Under the pieces are notes generated by a model, which saw only the letters and a program-made list of their open reading frames with translations, did not search any database and was not told the DNA's origin. Position numbers and translations under genes: made by a program. DNA of 64,000 nt from Firmicutes bacterium UBA6806 (GTDB taxonomy: Bacteria; Bacillota; Clostridia; Peptostreptococcales; Acidaminobacteraceae), in the NCBI GenBank assembly GCA_002452745.1, contig DKFC01000006.1, positions 1-64,000 on the forward strand, in the 5' to 3' direction. Shown here one piece after another: positions 34,569 through 43,896 of this stretch (position 1 is its first letter; every line of letters starts with the position of its first letter).

Positions 34569-36022
34569 AATACGATCAACTTATATTTGAGATCTCGAAA
34601 GAGGGCAGAAAAGGGTACAAAATACCTGGATGCAAAGTTGAAGACGTTGATATCAATGATGTAATCCCTGCTGAACTCATGAGAGGCACTGAGCTGGAAC
34701 TGCCAGAAGTCAGTGAACCTCAACTGGTAAGACATTATACGTTACTCAGCAACAAGAACTTTGGTGTAGATACTGGATTTTACCCACTGGGATCTTGTAC
34801 GATGAAATACAACCCAAAGATAAATGAAGACATGGCTGGGCTGGATGGCTTTGCTAATTTGCACCCGTATCAAAATGCATCACAATCGCAAGGTGCGCTT
34901 GAACTCATGTATGAACTTCAAGATATGCTCAGTGAAATTGGCGGCATGGATGCCTTTACACTTCAACCAGCTGCTGGCGCACATGGCGAGTTGACAGGTC
35001 TTATGATTATCAAAGCCTATCATGAAAAGAGAGGCGATACTAAGAGAAATAAGATTATTGTGCCAGATTCAGCACATGGTACAAATCCAGCCAGTGCAAA
35101 TGTCGCAGGGTTCGAAGTGGTTGAAATCAAGTCTACTAAAGATGGAGCAGTTGATTTGGATAATCTGAAAGCTGTGTTGGGCGATGATATTGCAGGGCTT
35201 ATGCTGACAAATCCAAGTACACTGGGACTCTTTGAAAAGAATATTGTGGAAATAGCAGACTTGGTTCACGAAGCAGGCGGACTCTTATATTATGATGGGG
35301 CGAATTTAAATGCCATATTGGGACAGGCAAGACCTGGTGACATGGGATTTGATGTTGTCCATTACAACCTTCACAAGACCTTTTCAACACCACATGGCGG
35401 TGGCGGTCCTGGGGCTGGTCCAGTTGGTGTCAAGGCATTTCTCAAGCCGTTCCTGCCATCTCCAATCGTTGCAAAATCAGATAACGGCTATTATCTAAAC
35501 GAAGATATGCCAGATTCAATTGGACGGGTTAAAGGGTTTAACGGCAACTTCGGTATTTTGGTTAGAGCATACACTTATATCTTGACAATGGGCGCAGAGG
35601 GTTTGAAACGTGCCAGCGAAATGGCAGTTCTCAATGCAAATTACATTCAGTCAAAATTAAAAGATTACTACAACTTGCCAGTGGATACTATTTGCAAACA
35701 TGAATTTGTGCTTGCAGGGCTCAAGGGAGAATTAAATCAATGCAGTACATTGGATGTTGCTAAGAGACTCTTGGATCATGGATATCATCCGCCGACAATC
35801 TACTTCCCATTAATTGTGCCAAATGCAATTATGATAGAACCAACAGAAACAGAGAGCTTGGAAACGCTGGATGCGTTTATAGACATTATGATACAAATCA
35901 GCAAGGAAGCCAACGAAACGCCAGAATTGCTGAAACAAGCACCGACAACCACTCAAATTAGAAGAGTTGATGAAGTGCTTGCAGCAAGATCCCCAATTCT
36001 CAAGTGGGAAAAACAAGTTTAG
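34562..36022 (+). CDS. gcvPB: Glycine dehydrogenase (decarboxylating) subunit 2
   Basis: A 486-residue PLP subunit of the P protein. The cofactor lysine is in NLHKTFSTPHGGGGPG near 268-283. Other family segments are GSCTMKYNPK near 77-86 and DSAHGTNPASA near 169-179. It starts within the end of gcvPA, so the subunits are translationally coupled. The next gene follows after eight bases. Confidence 0.98.
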   Translation: MVKYDQLIFEISKEGRKGYKIPGCKVEDVDINDVIPAELMRGTELELPEVSEPQLVRHYTLLSNKNFGVDTGFYPLGSCTMKYNPKINEDMAGLDGFANLHPYQNASQSQGALELMYELQDMLSEIGGMDAFTLQPAAGAHGELTGLMIIKAYHEKRGDTKRNKIIVPDSAHGTNPASANVAGFEVVEIKSTKDGAVDLDNLKAVLGDDIAGLMLTNPSTLGLFEKNIVEIADLVHEAGGLLYYDGANLNAILGQARPGDMGFDVVHYNLHKTFSTPHGGGGPGAGPVGVKAFLKPFLPSPIVAKSDNGYYLNEDMPDSIGRVKGFNGNFGILVRAYTYILTMGAEGLKRASEMAVLNANYIQSKLKDYYNLPVDTICKHEFVLAGLKGELNQCSTLDVAKRLLDHGYHPPTIYFPLIVPNAIMIEPTETESLETLDAFIDIMIQISKEANETPELLKQAPTTTQIRRVDEVLAARSPILKWEKQV

Positions 36023-36030
36023 GAGGCTTT

Positions 36031-37434
36031 ATGCAAAAGGAAATCGTCGTTATAGGCGGAGGCCCGGGAGGATATGTGGCGGCCATTAGAGGCGCACAGC
36101 TAGGTGCCAAAGTGACTTTGATTGAGCGACATAAAATTGGCGGCACTTGTTTGAACTACGGGTGTATTCCTACAAAGACGCTTTACAGAAATGCGGAGCT
36201 GTTAAACACACTTAAGCACATTGAGGATTTCGGCATTAGTACAGGGCCTGTTTCATTTGATGTTGACAAGATTCAGGCTAGAAAGCAAGAAGTAGTGGAT
36301 CAATTGGTTGGCGGTATTGAACAACTGATTAAGATAAACGGCATCGATCTCATCTATGGAAGTGCCGAGTTCTTAAGTCCCACTGATATAAAAATTACGT
36401 CAGAGGATGGAGAAATTAGAACGGTAACTTGTGAAAATATCGTTCTGGCATCTGGCTCTAAGCCTCAAATGCCGCCAATTGAAGGGATTGACTTGCCGGG
36501 CGTTATCACGAGCAAGGAGATTCTTGAATTTGAGAAAGTGCCTGAGAAGCTGGCTGTTATTGGCGGCGGAGTTATCGGGATGGAGTTTGCAGGTATCTTT
36601 GCAGCTATGGGCAGTGAAGTCACTGTCATTGAATATGCAAACAATATTTTGGGACAGGTAGACTCTGAAATTACCAAGAGGTTTGCTGTTAGTGTTAAGA
36701 AAAAGGGAATAGATATACAAAAATCAACTAAGGTCAATAAAATCATAAAAACGGAAACAGGACTTGCTGTCGTTGGGGAAACAAAAAAAGGTGAAGTGGT
36801 ATTTGATGCCACTCACGTGCTGGTTTCCACAGGAAGAACCCCTGTTGTTGATGGATTGAATTTAGCAGCTGCGGGGATAGAGTTTGATCGTAAGGGCATT
36901 GTCGTTGACGATCACTTTAAGACAACGGCTGGAAACGTCTATGCCATTGGAGATGTAAATGGAAAGTTGATGTTGGCACATGCGGCCTCGCATCAGGGGA
37001 TTGCTGCTGTTGACGATATCATGGGCGTTTTGCATAATGGGAACCACGAAGTCGTTCCAAGCTGTATCTTTGTCTTTCCGGAGATTGCCTGTGTTGGACT
37101 CACAGAAGACCAAGCGGCAGAGCAGGGCATAGAAATTAAGAAGAGCAAGTTTATGTTTGGTGCAAACGGTAAAGCGCTTTCTATTGGAGAGCCCGAGGGG
37201 TTTGTGAAGGTGATTTCAGATATGAATGATACGATTTTGGGTGTCCATATTATGGGACCGCATGCATCTGATTTAATTCATGAAGGAACACTGGCTGTTA
37301 GCCGAAAATTACATGTGAGTGATATTGCAGGGACAATTCACGCGCATCCAACTTTGGCAGAGGCGTTTGCCGAGGCGACAATGGGCCTCAGTGGCGAAGC
37401 CATTCACATGGCGCCGATTAAATTGAAAAAGTAA
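36031..37434 (+). CDS. lpdA: Dihydrolipoyl dehydrogenase
   Basis: About 467 residues. FAD-binding GGGPGGY is at the N terminus, the redox disulfide is GGTCLNYGCIPTK (cysteines five apart), a second Rossmann motif is GGGVIGMEF, and the catalytic histidine lies in HAHPTLAEA near the C terminus. It reoxidises the lipoyl group of GcvH and makes NADH. The start follows TAGGAGG; there is no N-terminal lipoyl domain. It lies inside the glycine operon, so it is the L protein here. Confidence 0.97.
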   Translation: MQKEIVVIGGGPGGYVAAIRGAQLGAKVTLIERHKIGGTCLNYGCIPTKTLYRNAELLNTLKHIEDFGISTGPVSFDVDKIQARKQEVVDQLVGGIEQLIKINGIDLIYGSAEFLSPTDIKITSEDGEIRTVTCENIVLASGSKPQMPPIEGIDLPGVITSKEILEFEKVPEKLAVIGGGVIGMEFAGIFAAMGSEVTVIEYANNILGQVDSEITKRFAVSVKKKGIDIQKSTKVNKIIKTETGLAVVGETKKGEVVFDATHVLVSTGRTPVVDGLNLAAAGIEFDRKGIVVDDHFKTTAGNVYAIGDVNGKLMLAHAASHQGIAAVDDIMGVLHNGNHEVVPSCIFVFPEIACVGLTEDQAAEQGIEIKKSKFMFGANGKALSIGEPEGFVKVISDMNDTILGVHIMGPHASDLIHEGTLAVSRKLHVSDIAGTIHAHPTLAEAFAEATMGLSGEAIHMAPIKLKK

Positions 37435-37453
37435 CGCGAGAGGAGACTGATCA

Positions 37454-38689
37454 ATGAATTTGGAAATCATCAAAAAGAACGATCCTGAGCTTTATGAATC
37501 AATGGAGCTGGAACTGAATAGACAACAGGGAAACATCGAGTTAATCGCTTCAGAAAACTTTACGAGTTTAACTGTAATGGCTGCTATGGGATCTCATTTG
37601 ACCAATAAATATGCGGAAGGGTATCCACATAAACGCTACTATGGTGGATGTGAATACGTTGACATATCAGAAGACTTGGCAAGAGATAGAATGAAAGCAC
37701 TTTTTGGAGCAGATCATGCAAATGTTCAGCCACATTCAGGCTCACAAGCTAATATGGGCGTTTACATGGCAGTTCTTGAACCAGGAGATAAAATTTTGGG
37801 CATGAACCTATCAGATGGTGGTCACTTGACACATGGTAGCCCTGTTAATTTCTCTGGAAAACTCTACAATTTCGTGTCTTATGGCGTCAACCAAGATGGT
37901 TGGATAGATTATGATAATTTAAGAGAGATGGCAATTGCTGAAAAACCAAAGATGATCGTCTCTGGTGCAAGTGCCTACTCTAGAACTATAGATTTTGCAA
38001 AAATCAAAGAAATTTGTGATGAAGTTGGCGCTTACATGATGGTCGATATGGCTCATATCGCTGGATTGATTGCAGCTGGCATTCATCCAAGCCCAGTGCC
38101 TTATGCGGACTTTGTCACCACAACAACTCACAAGACATTGAGAGGCCCAAGAGGCGGTGCAATTCTTTGCAAAGAAGAGTTTGCAAAGGCAATTGACAAG
38201 ACTATTTTCCCGGGAATTCAAGGTGGACCTTTAATGCATATTATTGCTGCTAAAGCTGTGTGCTTTAAAGAGGCAATGTCTGATGAATTTAAAACTTACC
38301 AAAAGAAAGTGGTTGAAAATGCAAGTACACTTGCTGACGCGCTTAAGTCAAAGGGCTTCAATATCGTCTCAGGTGGAACTGATAATCACTTAATGCTGGT
38401 GGATTTGAGAAACAAAAATATCACAGGCAAGGAAGCTGAAAAATTACTGGATACAATTGGCATCACAACTAATAAAAATACAGTTCCAAATGAGACAGCA
38501 AGTCCGTTTGTCACAAGCGGTATCAGGATAGGAACACCAGCGTCTACAACACGTGGCTTTGGAAAAGAAGAGATGCTTGAAATTGCAGACATCATCAGCT
38601 GGACAATTGAAAATAAAGAGGCTGACTTAGACCCTGCAAGAGCACGTGTAAAAGCATTATGTGATAAATTCCCTTTATACAGGGATTAA
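37454..38689 (+). CDS. glyA: Serine hydroxymethyltransferase
   Basis: A 411-residue PLP enzyme. The opening NRQQGNIELIASENF and the cofactor lysine segment TTTTHKTLRGPRGG (near 220-233) are diagnostic. It interconverts serine and glycine with tetrahydrofolate, linking glycine cleavage to serine. Nineteen bases follow lpd, with GAGAGGAG before the ATG; a strong terminator ends the operon. Confidence 0.98.
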   Translation: MNLEIIKKNDPELYESMELELNRQQGNIELIASENFTSLTVMAAMGSHLTNKYAEGYPHKRYYGGCEYVDISEDLARDRMKALFGADHANVQPHSGSQANMGVYMAVLEPGDKILGMNLSDGGHLTHGSPVNFSGKLYNFVSYGVNQDGWIDYDNLREMAIAEKPKMIVSGASAYSRTIDFAKIKEICDEVGAYMMVDMAHIAGLIAAGIHPSPVPYADFVTTTTHKTLRGPRGGAILCKEEFAKAIDKTIFPGIQGGPLMHIIAAKAVCFKEAMSDEFKTYQKKVVENASTLADALKSKGFNIVSGGTDNHLMLVDLRNKNITGKEAEKLLDTIGITTNKNTVPNETASPFVTSGIRIGTPASTTRGFGKEEMLEIADIISWTIENKEADLDPARARVKALCDKFPLYRD

Positions 38690-38711
38690 TCTAATTACCG
38701 ACCCCACAAAG

Positions 38712-38753
38712 AAAAACTGTCCGAGAGCGAATTCGTTCATCGGGCAGTTTTTT
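38712..38753. terminator. Bidirectional terminator between glyA and serine hydrolase
   Basis: AAAAACTGTCCG pairs with CGGGCAGTTTTT, with T-tracts on both strands; it lies between two convergent genes. Confidence 0.9.
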
Positions 38754-38760
38754 ACTCTAT

Positions 38761-40179
38761 TTACGAGTCAACACGCTGAAAAACCCTTGTATAACATCTA
38801 ACGCCCCATGCCTGTCCATTCCTTATCAAGAATCGCATGACCGTCTTTTGAGCGTCTGGTGAATCCGCCCTTCTGGCACTGAACAGAGACTCTTCACAAA
38901 AGTGAAGAATGAGATCTTCGCCGTAGTAATTGGCCTGTAGTGTGCCATCCTCTGCTTGGGTGACAATACAATATGCTGGGACTGCCTCGCGGCTTATATA
39001 AGTTCCCAAAATGGCTTCAGGCATAGTGAAGGATTTACCAGAAGGGATGGCAAAATAGTGCGGTGTGTCATAGGGAAGCCCTAAGATGAGATTGTAGCAA
39101 GCCCATATGAAAACATCTGTCGAGACATCTCCTTGATTGCAAAGTGCGGTCATGGCATAGCCGCCTTCAATAAAGCCTCCATAGGTGGAAACACCGTGAA
39201 GACCCCCTGCGTGTTCGCAGATGACCTTTCCAGTCATCAGGCGCTTATTGAGTCCCAGGCAGTAAAATGGCGTGTTTGTTTCGGGAAATTCCCTGCCAAT
39301 GAGGAGCTTTACCGCTTCGGAATCTACAATTTGCCGACCTTCAAAGATGCCATTTTGCGAGAGCATTTGATAATACTTAGTCATGTCATCGGCTGTTGAT
39401 TTTACACAGGCACAGCCTCTATAAGGCGGTAGAATCGACCATGTTGAATCTGAGTAGAGGACACCGCTATCATCTAAATCAAAGAGTTCAGTTATGTTAT
39501 TACCTGCAATGCTCTTGGCTTCATGACCATCTAAGTCGAGTACAGTACGCGTCATGCCCAGTGGACTGAAAAGTCTCTCAGACAAAAAGGTTTCCAGTGG
39601 GACGCCGGCAACTTGATCCACAACATAGGAAAGGAGGGCATAACCATCGTTTGAATAGCTCATGCATTCCCCAGGGGCACCCAAGGGGTCGTATTCTCCG
39701 CTATTTGCGATATAGTCTATGATTTGGTCAATGGTATTCATTTGGTTTGGTGCAGATGCCTTTAAGTGGGTTGATGCATCTGTGACTCTTTCAGGGGTAT
39801 TCATGGCTATAGACCACTCGAGAGGTGGAATAGGGGGAATTCCAGCTGTATGCATAGCCAAATGCCTCAAGGTAACACATTCTTTTGGCGTACCTGGAAT
39901 TGAGAAATTCGGGAAATAGAGCGAAACGGGATCAGAAAAATTTAGCTTTCCCTCTGTTTGAAGAATTGCACACGCCAGTGCAGTCATAGACTTGCTCATG
40001 GATGCAATGCCAAAAACCGTGTGTTGGTCTACAGCTCTGGTTTGAGTCATATCACAGTGACCATAGCCTTTTTCAAAGAGTATGCCTTCGGGACCACGGA
40101 TGGAAATAGATACGCCGGGGTAATTTTTCTCTTTAAACAGTTGCTCTAAATACGTGTTAAAATGCACAAGTTCATACAT
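38761..40179 (-). CDS. Serine hydrolase, class C beta-lactamase/penicillin-binding family
   Basis: About 472 residues. The nucleophile motif SMSK lies in GIASMSKSMTAL (about 60-71), the tyrosine motif is YSN in MSYSNDGYALLSY, and a conserved HAGG segment (CEHAGGLHGVS) stands in for the third motif. No signal peptide, so it is probably cytosolic, and esterase or peptidase activity is as likely as beta-lactamase. The C-terminal 110 residues resemble the lipocalin-like tail of EstB-type relatives. GAGGAGGG precedes the chosen ATG. Confidence 0.88.
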   Translation of the reverse strand: MYELVHFNTYLEQLFKEKNYPGVSISIRGPEGILFEKGYGHCDMTQTRAVDQHTVFGIASMSKSMTALACAILQTEGKLNFSDPVSLYFPNFSIPGTPKECVTLRHLAMHTAGIPPIPPLEWSIAMNTPERVTDASTHLKASAPNQMNTIDQIIDYIANSGEYDPLGAPGECMSYSNDGYALLSYVVDQVAGVPLETFLSERLFSPLGMTRTVLDLDGHEAKSIAGNNITELFDLDDSGVLYSDSTWSILPPYRGCACVKSTADDMTKYYQMLSQNGIFEGRQIVDSEAVKLLIGREFPETNTPFYCLGLNKRLMTGKVICEHAGGLHGVSTYGGFIEGGYAMTALCNQGDVSTDVFIWACYNLILGLPYDTPHYFAIPSGKSFTMPEAILGTYISREAVPAYCIVTQAEDGTLQANYYGEDLILHFCEESLFSARRADSPDAQKTVMRFLIRNGQAWGVRCYTRVFQRVDS

Positions 40180-40360
40180 GAAATCCCTCCTCAAAAATGC
40201 CTGTTTTTTTAAAGTAAAGCTGTTTTATAGCAATACTATCGAACTAAAAAAGGGTTGTCAAGTTGGGATGTCTAAAAGGCATTGACTTTTGAGACAGAGT
40301 TTAATAAGATATAAATAGATATCAATATATCAAATGGTGATTGAGATTGGAGAGAAATCC

Positions 40361-40447
40361 GTGAACTACTTGATTACGTTTCTTGCAATTGAACATAATA
40401 TTATTCATGTTTTTAGAACAGACGCAATGGTTCTGTCTAAAAAATAA
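40361..40447 (+). CDS. Possible leader peptide ahead of MFS transporter
   Basis: A short frame with GTG start eight bases after GGAGAG encodes about 28 residues, MNYLITFLAIEHNII...VLSKK; an in-frame ATG at 40334 would give 37. A TTGACT-N17-TAAGAT promoter lies about 60 bases upstream. Its end overlaps a long inverted repeat, and two downstream hairpins precede the exporter gene. The start faintly resembles DUF3343 proteins, so a gene remnant is the alternative. Confidence 0.35.
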   Translation: MNYLITFLAIEHNIIHVFRTDAMVLSKK

Positions 40448-40455
40448 TATTATGT
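40393..40455. repeat. Long imperfect inverted repeat
   Basis: Perfect 13-base arms ACATAATATTATT (40393-40405) and AATAATATTATGT (40443-40455) enclose a second imperfect stem TAGAACAGA/TCTGTCTA. As RNA it would form one long hairpin covering the end of the candidate leader frame. Confidence 0.7.
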
Positions 40456-40546
40456 CAACCAACAAGAGATGTAAACCACCTATCCAATCTGAAGCATGAT
40501 TTTGCCCGCAAATCCATATAGGTTTATGGGCAAGCTAATCGGAAAG

Positions 40547-40580
40547 AAACCCTAAGTGGCTACGGCACTTAGGGTTTTTG
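40547..40580 (+). terminator. Terminator/attenuator ahead of MFS transporter
   Basis: AAACCCTAAGTG pairs with CACTTAGGGTTT, then TTG TGTTTTT. It is 75 bases upstream of the exporter start. The upstream segment TAGGTTT (about 40520) can pair instead with AAACCCTA, a possible antiterminator, or with AAATCC just before it. Confidence 0.8.
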
Positions 40581-40656
40581 TGTTTTTGTGGTACTCAGAA
40601 GCATTCTCCTTTAACATCTCTTGTTGTCAAAATTAAAACAACGGAGGTACGAGTTT

Positions 40657-41931
40657 ATGAACTCGAAGTTAAGATTCAAAATTGGCAACACAGATATGTA
40701 TTTAAGACAAAATATCTCTCGGAATTATCTTTTTATGTTCTTATACAATTTGGATTTAACCAGAGGTATTTGGATGATTTATCTTGCCAGCAGAGGCATG
40801 TCGCTGACTCAGTTAGGGCTTTTGGAAACCATTTTTCACTTAACGTCATTTACCATGGAAGTTCCCACAGGGGCAGTGGCAGATCTCTTTGGCAGAAAGA
40901 CCAGTCGAGTTGTGGGAAGGTTATTCTCTCTTATAAGCGTTTGCATGTTATTTGCCTTTAATCACTTTTGGGGATATGCACTGTCTTTCATTTTTTCAGC
41001 GTTGTCATATAATCTAGAATCTGGCGCAGGTGATGCACTGGTATACGATTCACTTAAAGTCATTGGAGAAGAAGAACAGTATATGCGGATTAATGGCTTA
41101 AAGGAGCTCTTTTATCAGCTGTCAAGTATCCTCTCGTTTTTTGTGGGAGGGTATCTGGCAACCAAGAGTTATCAAGCGGCTTTTTATCTGACGATGGGGA
41201 TTGGCATCGTCACGATTCTACAGTCCACAACATTTGTTGAACCGCATTGCCAGAGCGGAGCTATGAAGGCAGAGGAATCAACGGATGCACATCAGTTAGA
41301 AGCAGGTAATTTGGAAGAGACAAATATTTTGAAAAGTGCGTACCTTATTTTCAAAAATCAGCTGTTTGAAAGTATAGCTGTTGTCAGATCCAATAGGCGG
41401 ATTGCCTTCCTGATTATATTTGGACAAATGATAGGCACTTTTTGCACTTGCATTTTTTACTATAATCAGAATTTTTTGAAATCCTTAATGTACTCTGAGT
41501 TTCAAATTGGCATCGTATTGGCCGTGTCCTCATTTTCAGCAGCAATCATATCAACGCAAGTGCATAGAATTGAGAGCTTTTTAAAGGAAAGGCGTCTTCT
41601 CTTCTGGCTTCCATGGGTGACTGTCATCTGTATATGGGGGATTGTACTTTCCTCCATGCACTATCTTTTCTTCATTGTGATGATGATGGCGGAAAGCGTT
41701 AGCTATGTGGCTCTGACTGATTATATCAATCGTTTAATACCAAGTGAATACCGAGCAACTATTTTGTCATTTGCTAGCATGGTGTTCAGTTTCTTTATGA
41801 TTGTGATGTTCCCGCTGGTGGGGGTACTTGCAGATGTCTACTCTATCAGGAGTTCGTTTATGGCACTTGGGGGATTTGGAATTCTATTTGTAATGCTAAA
41901 TGGCTATTTTCTCAGCAAGCAGGGAGCTTAG
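40657..41931 (+). CDS. MFS transporter
   Basis: About 424 residues with twelve predicted membrane helices. The MFS loop signature between helices 2 and 3 reads GAVADLFGRKTSR. A central cytoplasmic stretch (about 195-230) separates the two six-helix halves. Members with EVPTGAVAD are usually drug exporters, but the substrate is unknown. CGGAGG precedes the ATG. The 470-base upstream gap has a short frame, hairpins and a terminator, suggesting conditional expression. Confidence 0.88.
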   Translation: MNSKLRFKIGNTDMYLRQNISRNYLFMFLYNLDLTRGIWMIYLASRGMSLTQLGLLETIFHLTSFTMEVPTGAVADLFGRKTSRVVGRLFSLISVCMLFAFNHFWGYALSFIFSALSYNLESGAGDALVYDSLKVIGEEEQYMRINGLKELFYQLSSILSFFVGGYLATKSYQAAFYLTMGIGIVTILQSTTFVEPHCQSGAMKAEESTDAHQLEAGNLEETNILKSAYLIFKNQLFESIAVVRSNRRIAFLIIFGQMIGTFCTCIFYYNQNFLKSLMYSEFQIGIVLAVSSFSAAIISTQVHRIESFLKERRLLFWLPWVTVICIWGIVLSSMHYLFFIVMMMAESVSYVALTDYINRLIPSEYRATILSFASMVFSFFMIVMFPLVGVLADVYSIRSSFMALGGFGILFVMLNGYFLSKQGA

Positions 41932-42039
41932 AACGGTTTTCTTATTTAAAACATGAAACAGAACGATAACTGATAGTCTTTAAGGATTGTGGGTATGATA
42001 GTTTTTAAATAAAACAGTGTGTGGGTATGGAGGTGTGTG

Positions 42040-42612
42040 ATGAAACTTTATTTGGTGAGGCATGGTGAACCGAGTTATACCCCTTGCACGCAGCGAGGGT
42101 TGATTGGACAGGGAAGGGATTTATCGGCACTCAATGAAGACGGTATTGCTCAAATGGACTTATGTTCTGAAAAATTGCTGAATTCAGGGGCACAAGTGAT
42201 TTTCTCGTCTCCATATACAAGAGCATTGCAATCAGCGGCAATCATTGCAAAACACACAGGACTTACCACTAAGGTGATTCATGATTTGCATGAGTGGATT
42301 CCAGATTTGACATTTCAATATAAAACTTATCAGGAGCTAAAATTGCTTTATCAGGACTTTGAACTCAACCATGGCAATTATCCAAATGACGAGAGAATGT
42401 TCACAGAGTATACGAGGTGGGAGTCCCTTTCAGATTTGAGAAGACGGGTAAAAAATGCCCTGATGCCTTTATGCGATCATTATGAAAGCGTCATAGTTGT
42501 GGCGCATGGTATGGTAATTCAAACTCTGCATTATCAGGAAAAAGTAGACTTTGGAGAAATCCTAGAATTGGATTTTGATAAAGACTATCAACAACCAGAA
42601 TGGCGGTTTTAG
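42040..42612 (+). CDS. Histidine phosphatase family protein
   Basis: About 190 residues. The phosphohistidine site is LVRHGEP at the N terminus, SSPYTRALQSA supplies the second arginine, and VVAHGM carries the second catalytic histidine. The family includes phosphoglycerate mutases and many small-molecule phosphatases, and the substrate is not evident. TGGAGG precedes the ATG. A strong terminator follows. Confidence 0.9.
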   Translation: MKLYLVRHGEPSYTPCTQRGLIGQGRDLSALNEDGIAQMDLCSEKLLNSGAQVIFSSPYTRALQSAAIIAKHTGLTTKVIHDLHEWIPDLTFQYKTYQELKLLYQDFELNHGNYPNDERMFTEYTRWESLSDLRRRVKNALMPLCDHYESVIVVAHGMVIQTLHYQEKVDFGEILELDFDKDYQQPEWRF

Positions 42613-42651
42613 TGTTCGCAAATTATACGATCTGGTTCAGAAGAGCTTTAA

Positions 42652-42707
42652 AAGGCCCTTGAGGTTTGGACAGTTTATAAATCCAAACTTCAAGGGCTTT
42701 TTTCCAG
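42652..42707. terminator. Terminator between phosphatase and Nqr-like operon
   Basis: GGCCCTTGAGGTTTGGA pairs with TCCAAACTTCAAGGGCT, followed by TTTTT on the plus strand and preceded by A-rich sequence, so it can also stop transcripts from the minus-strand nqr-like operon. Confidence 0.88.
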
Positions 42708-42786
42708 CTGATGAAATCGTCAACTTTTGTTAAACGTGGTTGCAAAAACCGTATAGTGCTTTGCCGATTCAAATGAATCGGATTGA

Positions 42787-43887
42787 TTATTCAAATTTAT
42801 CATATAAGATGTTCTCTTCCAACATGCCCTTTGAAGCTAAGACTGGAATAACAGAGTCAATCATAACAGGGCTTCCACAGAGATAGGCCTCTTTATCTTC
42901 GGCATCGTGAAGGTACTTCTCAAGAAGGTCTGTAACACGCCCCTTTTCACCTGTCCATTGGCATTGTTCTGTAGGCCTTGACAAACAAGTTAATAGCTTG
43001 AAGTTCGGAAGTTCTTTTTCAAGGGCTTCCAAGGTATCCATTTCAAATAAGTCCTCTCGACTTCTTGCGCCAAAGTAGAAAGTGACTTTTCGATCTATGT
43101 GATTGTCTCTCATGTATTTCAGGATAGACATAATGGGAGCCATGCCCGTTCCAATGGCAACCATGACCATCTCTTTGTCAGAATCTCGGTAGAAGAAGTC
43201 CCCATAAGGACCAACCACCGTCAACTTGGCCCCATCCTTTAAATAGTCGTGGACAAAAGTTGTGGCGATTCCATTTTTAACGAGACCAATATAGAGCTCA
43301 ATGGCCTTTTTATCCATAGGGGATGAGGCGAGAGAATAGGCACGATAAACCTCTTCATCATTTCCCTTGTACTTAGGCGCTAAAATTTGAATATACTGAC
43401 CTGCTTTGAAGTGAATCTCTTCACCTGCCGGAAGCATTAACCGGAGGTGTTTAATGGTTGGCGTAACAGTCTTTATAAATTCCACTTGATAATCGTACTG
43501 CTTTACGTTGAACAGTTCTTCTGGAATTTCTATTTTCATGTCCTCTTTGACTTTGAGCTGGCAAGAGAGACGAATGCCCTCTTTCCGCTCATCGGGGGTC
43601 ACGTAGCCAAGTTCGGTTGGCAAGATTTGACCTCCGCCTTCTGTTACTTTGACTTTGCAGTACCCACAGCTACCCTTTCCACCGCATGCAGATGGGATAA
43701 AGACTTCTTGTTCCACCAATGCGGACAAAAGCGTTTCACCACCATCTACGATATACTCCTTTGACTCGTTGATAAGGAGCTTCTTTTCACCATAATTGGC
43801 AATTGTCTTGTTGGCGATGGACAAGAGAAAGGCAAGTGCACCTGTAATGCCACTGATTGTGGCAACTGTCATTACAATTGTTCCCAT
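42787..43887 (-). CDS. nqrF: NqrF-type NADH dehydrogenase subunit
   Basis: A 366-residue subunit with an N-terminal membrane anchor (about 4-24), a plant-type [2Fe-2S] domain with Cys68, Cys74, Cys77 and Cys109 (C-x5-C-x2-C), and a ferredoxin-reductase module with FAD motif RAYSLASS (182-189) and NADH motif GTGMAPIMS. It takes electrons from NADH into the pump, as in Na+-NQR, and replaces the RnfB/RnfC entry of Rnf. Last gene of the unit, nine bases after the NqrE-like gene, with AGGAGG before the ATG. Confidence 0.93.
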   Translation of the reverse strand: MGTIVMTVATISGITGALAFLLSIANKTIANYGEKKLLINESKEYIVDGGETLLSALVEQEVFIPSACGGKGSCGYCKVKVTEGGGQILPTELGYVTPDERKEGIRLSCQLKVKEDMKIEIPEELFNVKQYDYQVEFIKTVTPTIKHLRLMLPAGEEIHFKAGQYIQILAPKYKGNDEEVYRAYSLASSPMDKKAIELYIGLVKNGIATTFVHDYLKDGAKLTVVGPYGDFFYRDSDKEMVMVAIGTGMAPIMSILKYMRDNHIDRKVTFYFGARSREDLFEMDTLEALEKELPNFKLLTCLSRPTEQCQWTGEKGRVTDLLEKYLHDAEDKEAYLCGSPVMIDSVIPVLASKGMLEENILYDKFE

Positions 43888-43896
43888 ATCAACCTC

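Noticed and set aside
40361..40447. Short frame as an intact DUF3343 gene
   Set aside because: Only the first dozen residues are faintly similar and the frame is far too short; kept as leader peptide or remnant.
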